Positions 13,356-15,562 of a stretch of 15,562 nucleotides of DNA are shown here, piece after piece. Position numbers and translations under genes: made by a program. The stretch's first letter is position 1. Each line of letters starts with the position of its first letter. The notes beneath the pieces are model-generated. The model was not told the origin of the DNA and did not search any database. It worked only from the letters and a program-made list of their open reading frames with translations. The DNA comes from JAAGZL01 sp964628835 (GTDB taxonomy: Bacteria > Pseudomonadota > Gammaproteobacteria > Chromatiales > Chromatiaceae). The stretch is taken from assembly GCA_964628835.1 (NCBI GenBank), contig CAZVME010000078.1, positions 1 through 15,562 of the forward strand, in the 5' to 3' direction.

Positions 13356-15452
13356 GTGGCACGTAGCACACCTATCGAGCGGTATCGTAATGTCGGCATC
13401 ATGGCGCATATTGACGCCGGTAAAACGACTACCACTGAACGCATACTCTATTACACCGGTATTTCGCACAAAATTGGCGAAGTGCACGACGGTGCTGCGA
13501 CCATGGACTGGATGGAGCAGGAGCAGGAGCGTGGTATCACCATCACCTCTGCGGCCACCACCTGTTTCTGGAGTGGCATGGATGACCAGTTTCCTGAGCA
13601 TCGTGTCAATATCATCGATACCCCGGGGCACGTTGATTTTACTATTGAGGTAGAGCGTTCACTGCGCGTATTGGACGGCGCTTGCGCAGTATTCTGTGCT
13701 GTGGGTGGTGTCGAACCCCAGTCTGAGACAGTCTGGCGTCAGGCCAACAAGTATGAAGTTCCTCGCGTTGCCTTTGTCAATAAGATGGATCGCATGGGTG
13801 CAAACTTCCTCAAGGTTGTAGCTCAGGTCAAGGATCGTCTGGGCAGTAACGCAGTCCCGATTCAGATACCCATAGGCGCTGAAGAAAACTTTGCTGGTCT
13901 GGTTGACTTGGTGAAGATGAAGGCGATCATCTGGGAAGAAGAGAATATGGGCATGAAGCACGAGGAGCAGGAGATCCCAGCCGACCTGGTTGATCTCTGC
14001 AACGAGTGGCGTGAACATATGGTTGAGGCTGCTGCTGAGGCCAACGAAGAGCTGATGGAGAAGTACCTGGAAGAGGGTGAGCTCTCCAACGATGAGATCA
14101 AGCTGGGCCTGCGTACTCGCACCCTGAATAATGAGATCGTACCCATCATGTGTGGTACGGCCTTCAAGAACAAAGGCGTGCAGGCGATGCTGGATGCCTT
14201 GATCGAATATATGCCATCCCCAGTAGATGTGCCTGCAATCAAAGGTATTCTGGATGATGCGGCTGAGACCGAGGCAACCCGTCCTTCCAATGACGACGAA
14301 CCATTTGCCGCTCTCGCCTTCAAGATCGCTACCGACCCTTATGTTGGTACGCTGACCTTCTTTCGGGTTTACTCCGGTGTCCTGAACTCTGGTGATACTG
14401 TTTACAATCCGGTCAAAGGCAAGCGCGAAAGGATCGGCCGTATACTGCAGATGCACTCCAACAATCGGGAAGAGATCAAGGAAGTGCGGGCCGGCGATAT
14501 TGCTGCGGCGGTTGGTCTGAAGCAGGTAACCACGGGTGAAACTCTGTGCAGCATGGATGACATCATCACTCTGGAGCGTATGGAGTTCCCAGAGCCGGTA
14601 ATCTCGGTTGCGGTTGAACCAAAGACCAAGTCAGACCAGGAAAAGATGGGTGTTGCCCTGAGCAAGCTGGCTCAGGAAGATCCGTCCTTTCGCGTACATA
14701 CCGATGAAGAGTCTGGTCAGACCATCATCTCCGGTATGGGTGAGTTGCACCTGGATATCATTGTTGATCGTATGCGTCGCGAATTTAGCGTTGAGGCCAA
14801 TGTTGGCGCTCCGCAGGTCAGCTACCGTGAGACCATCCGCAAGAGTATCGAACAGGAAGGCAAGTTTGTTCGCCAGTCCGGTGGTCGCGGTCAGTACGGC
14901 CATGTCTACCTGCGGATCGAACCGCAAGAGCCTGGGGAAGGTTTTGAGTTCGTTAACGAGATTGTTGGCGGCGCAATTCCAAAAGAGTACATCGGGTCTG
15001 TTGCTAAGGGTGTTGAAGAGCAGATGAAGAACGGTGTTATCGCCGGATTTCCGGTGGTCGATGTCAAAGTAAGCCTGTATGACGGCTCCTATCATGATGT
15101 TGACTCCAATGAAATGGCGTTCAAGATTGCCGGTTCCATGTGTTTTAAAGAAGGTGCGGCCAAGGCCAGGCCTGTGCTGTTGGAGCCAATCATGAAGGTC
15201 GAGGTGGTTACACCGGAAGAGTATATGGGCGATGTCATGGGCGATATCAACAGTCGTCGTGGCATGGTGCAGGGTATGGAAGATTCCACATCCGGCAAGC
15301 AGATCAAGGCAGAGGTTCCACTCTCCCAGATGTTCGGTTATGCAACTGATCTGCGTTCCGCCACTCAGGGTCGTGCGACCTACAGTATGGAATTTGTGAA
15401 ATACAACGAAGTGCCGGCAAGTATCGCCGAAGCCATCATCAAGAAACAGTAA
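13356..15452 (+). CDS. fusA: elongation factor G
   Basis: EF-G is the GTPase that drives translocation and, with RRF, ribosome recycling. The 698-residue product (E. coli 704) has the full G domain. The P-loop AHIDAGKTTT is at 17-26, switch I contains RGITITSAA (59-67), DTPGH is at 88-92 with catalytic His92, and NKMD is at 142-145. G5-like CGTAFKNKG comes later. Domain II (GTLTFFRVYSGVLNSGD) and domains III-V follow, with SGGRGQYGHVYLRIEP in domain IV. The GTG start at 13356 is the only one giving the conserved RNVGIMAHIDAG spacing. Its ribosome-binding site (GGGA, 13345-13348) is weak. The protein resembles the canonical fusA product of the str operon rather than a second EF-G type. Confidence 0.98.
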   Translation: MARSTPIERYRNVGIMAHIDAGKTTTTERILYYTGISHKIGEVHDGAATMDWMEQEQERGITITSAATTCFWSGMDDQFPEHRVNIIDTPGHVDFTIEVERSLRVLDGACAVFCAVGGVEPQSETVWRQANKYEVPRVAFVNKMDRMGANFLKVVAQVKDRLGSNAVPIQIPIGAEENFAGLVDLVKMKAIIWEEENMGMKHEEQEIPADLVDLCNEWREHMVEAAAEANEELMEKYLEEGELSNDEIKLGLRTRTLNNEIVPIMCGTAFKNKGVQAMLDALIEYMPSPVDVPAIKGILDDAAETEATRPSNDDEPFAALAFKIATDPYVGTLTFFRVYSGVLNSGDTVYNPVKGKRERIGRILQMHSNNREEIKEVRAGDIAAAVGLKQVTTGETLCSMDDIITLERMEFPEPVISVAVEPKTKSDQEKMGVALSKLAQEDPSFRVHTDEESGQTIISGMGELHLDIIVDRMRREFSVEANVGAPQVSYRETIRKSIEQEGKFVRQSGGRGQYGHVYLRIEPQEPGEGFEFVNEIVGGAIPKEYIGSVAKGVEEQMKNGVIAGFPVVDVKVSLYDGSYHDVDSNEMAFKIAGSMCFKEGAAKARPVLLEPIMKVEVVTPEEYMGDVMGDINSRRGMVQGMEDSTSGKQIKAEVPLSQMFGYATDLRSATQGRATYSMEFVKYNEVPASIAEAIIKKQ

Positions 15453-15474
15453 TTTAATTCAGGGGTATTTAACG

Positions 15475-15562
15475 GTGTCCAAGGAAAAATTCGAACGTAC
15501 GAAGCCGCATGTAAATGTTGGTACGATCGGTCACGTAGATCATGGTAAGACCACGCTTACCG
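15475..15562 (+). CDS. tuf: elongation factor Tu, N-terminal part only (runs off the window)
   Basis: EF-Tu delivers aminoacyl-tRNA to the ribosome. Only 29 codons are in the window. They read MSKEKFERTKPHVNVGTIGH, then VDHGKTTLT, which includes the G1 P-loop GHVDHGKT. This is diagnostic of EF-Tu/SelB-type GTPases, and the str-operon position makes it EF-Tu (the tufA position). The start codon is GTG, as in E. coli tuf genes, with AGGGG at 15461-15465, 9 nt upstream. The gap from fusA is 22 nt. Confidence 0.96.
   Translation, partial: MSKEKFERTKPHVNVGTIGHVDHGKTTLT

Overview
This window is a core-genome segment from a gammaproteobacterium. It carries the end of a tRNA-Trp gene, then secE-nusG, the four-gene rplKAJL ribosomal cluster, rpoB-rpoC, and the str operon rpsL-rpsG-fusA-tuf, with tuf cut off at the right edge. 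Every gene is on the + strand. The gene order, near-identity of many blocks to the Escherichia/Pseudomonas proteins as I remember them, RpoC motif numbering identical to E. coli (Zn and catalytic residues), and tRNA-Trp directly before secE all point to Gammaproteobacteria. The tRNA-Trp position is the Pseudomonas-like arrangement, where tufB normally lies further upstream. I cannot name a genus from the sequence alone.

Layout. 1-62: 3' part of tRNA-Trp(CCA). 98-1015: secE and nusG (protein export subunit and transcription elongation factor). 1016-2225: a candidate L1-binding leader, then rplK and rplA. 2226-2563: a 338-nt gene-free, highly structured leader with the L10 autoregulatory element and a terminator-like hairpin. 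2564-3530: rplJ and rplL, which build the ribosomal stalk. 3531-3737: spacer with an attenuator-type hairpin. 3738-12089: rpoB and rpoC, the two large RNA polymerase subunits. 12090-12417: a 328-nt spacer with a perfect 18-bp hairpin, then a strong sigma70 promoter with a GC-rich discriminator and a roughly 190-nt leader. 12418-15562: rpsL, rpsG, fusA and the first 29 codons of tuf.

These genes supply the expression machinery: RNA polymerase, its elongation factor, ribosomal stalk and decoding-site proteins, and the two main elongation GTPases. They need different amounts of product. The spacers carry RNA structures at the points where output should change: before rplJ, before rpoB, after rpoC and before fusA. 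The noteworthy signals are in these spacers.

I found no mobile element, CRISPR array, defence system, toxin-antitoxin pair or unknown protein-coding gene. I do not think the window contains a new biological system. The best leads are regulatory: a terminator-like hairpin inside the L10 leader, a terminator-like hairpin overlapping the rpsG stop codon, a long perfect hairpin without a U-tract right after rpoC, and a clear candidate stringent-response promoter for the str operon.
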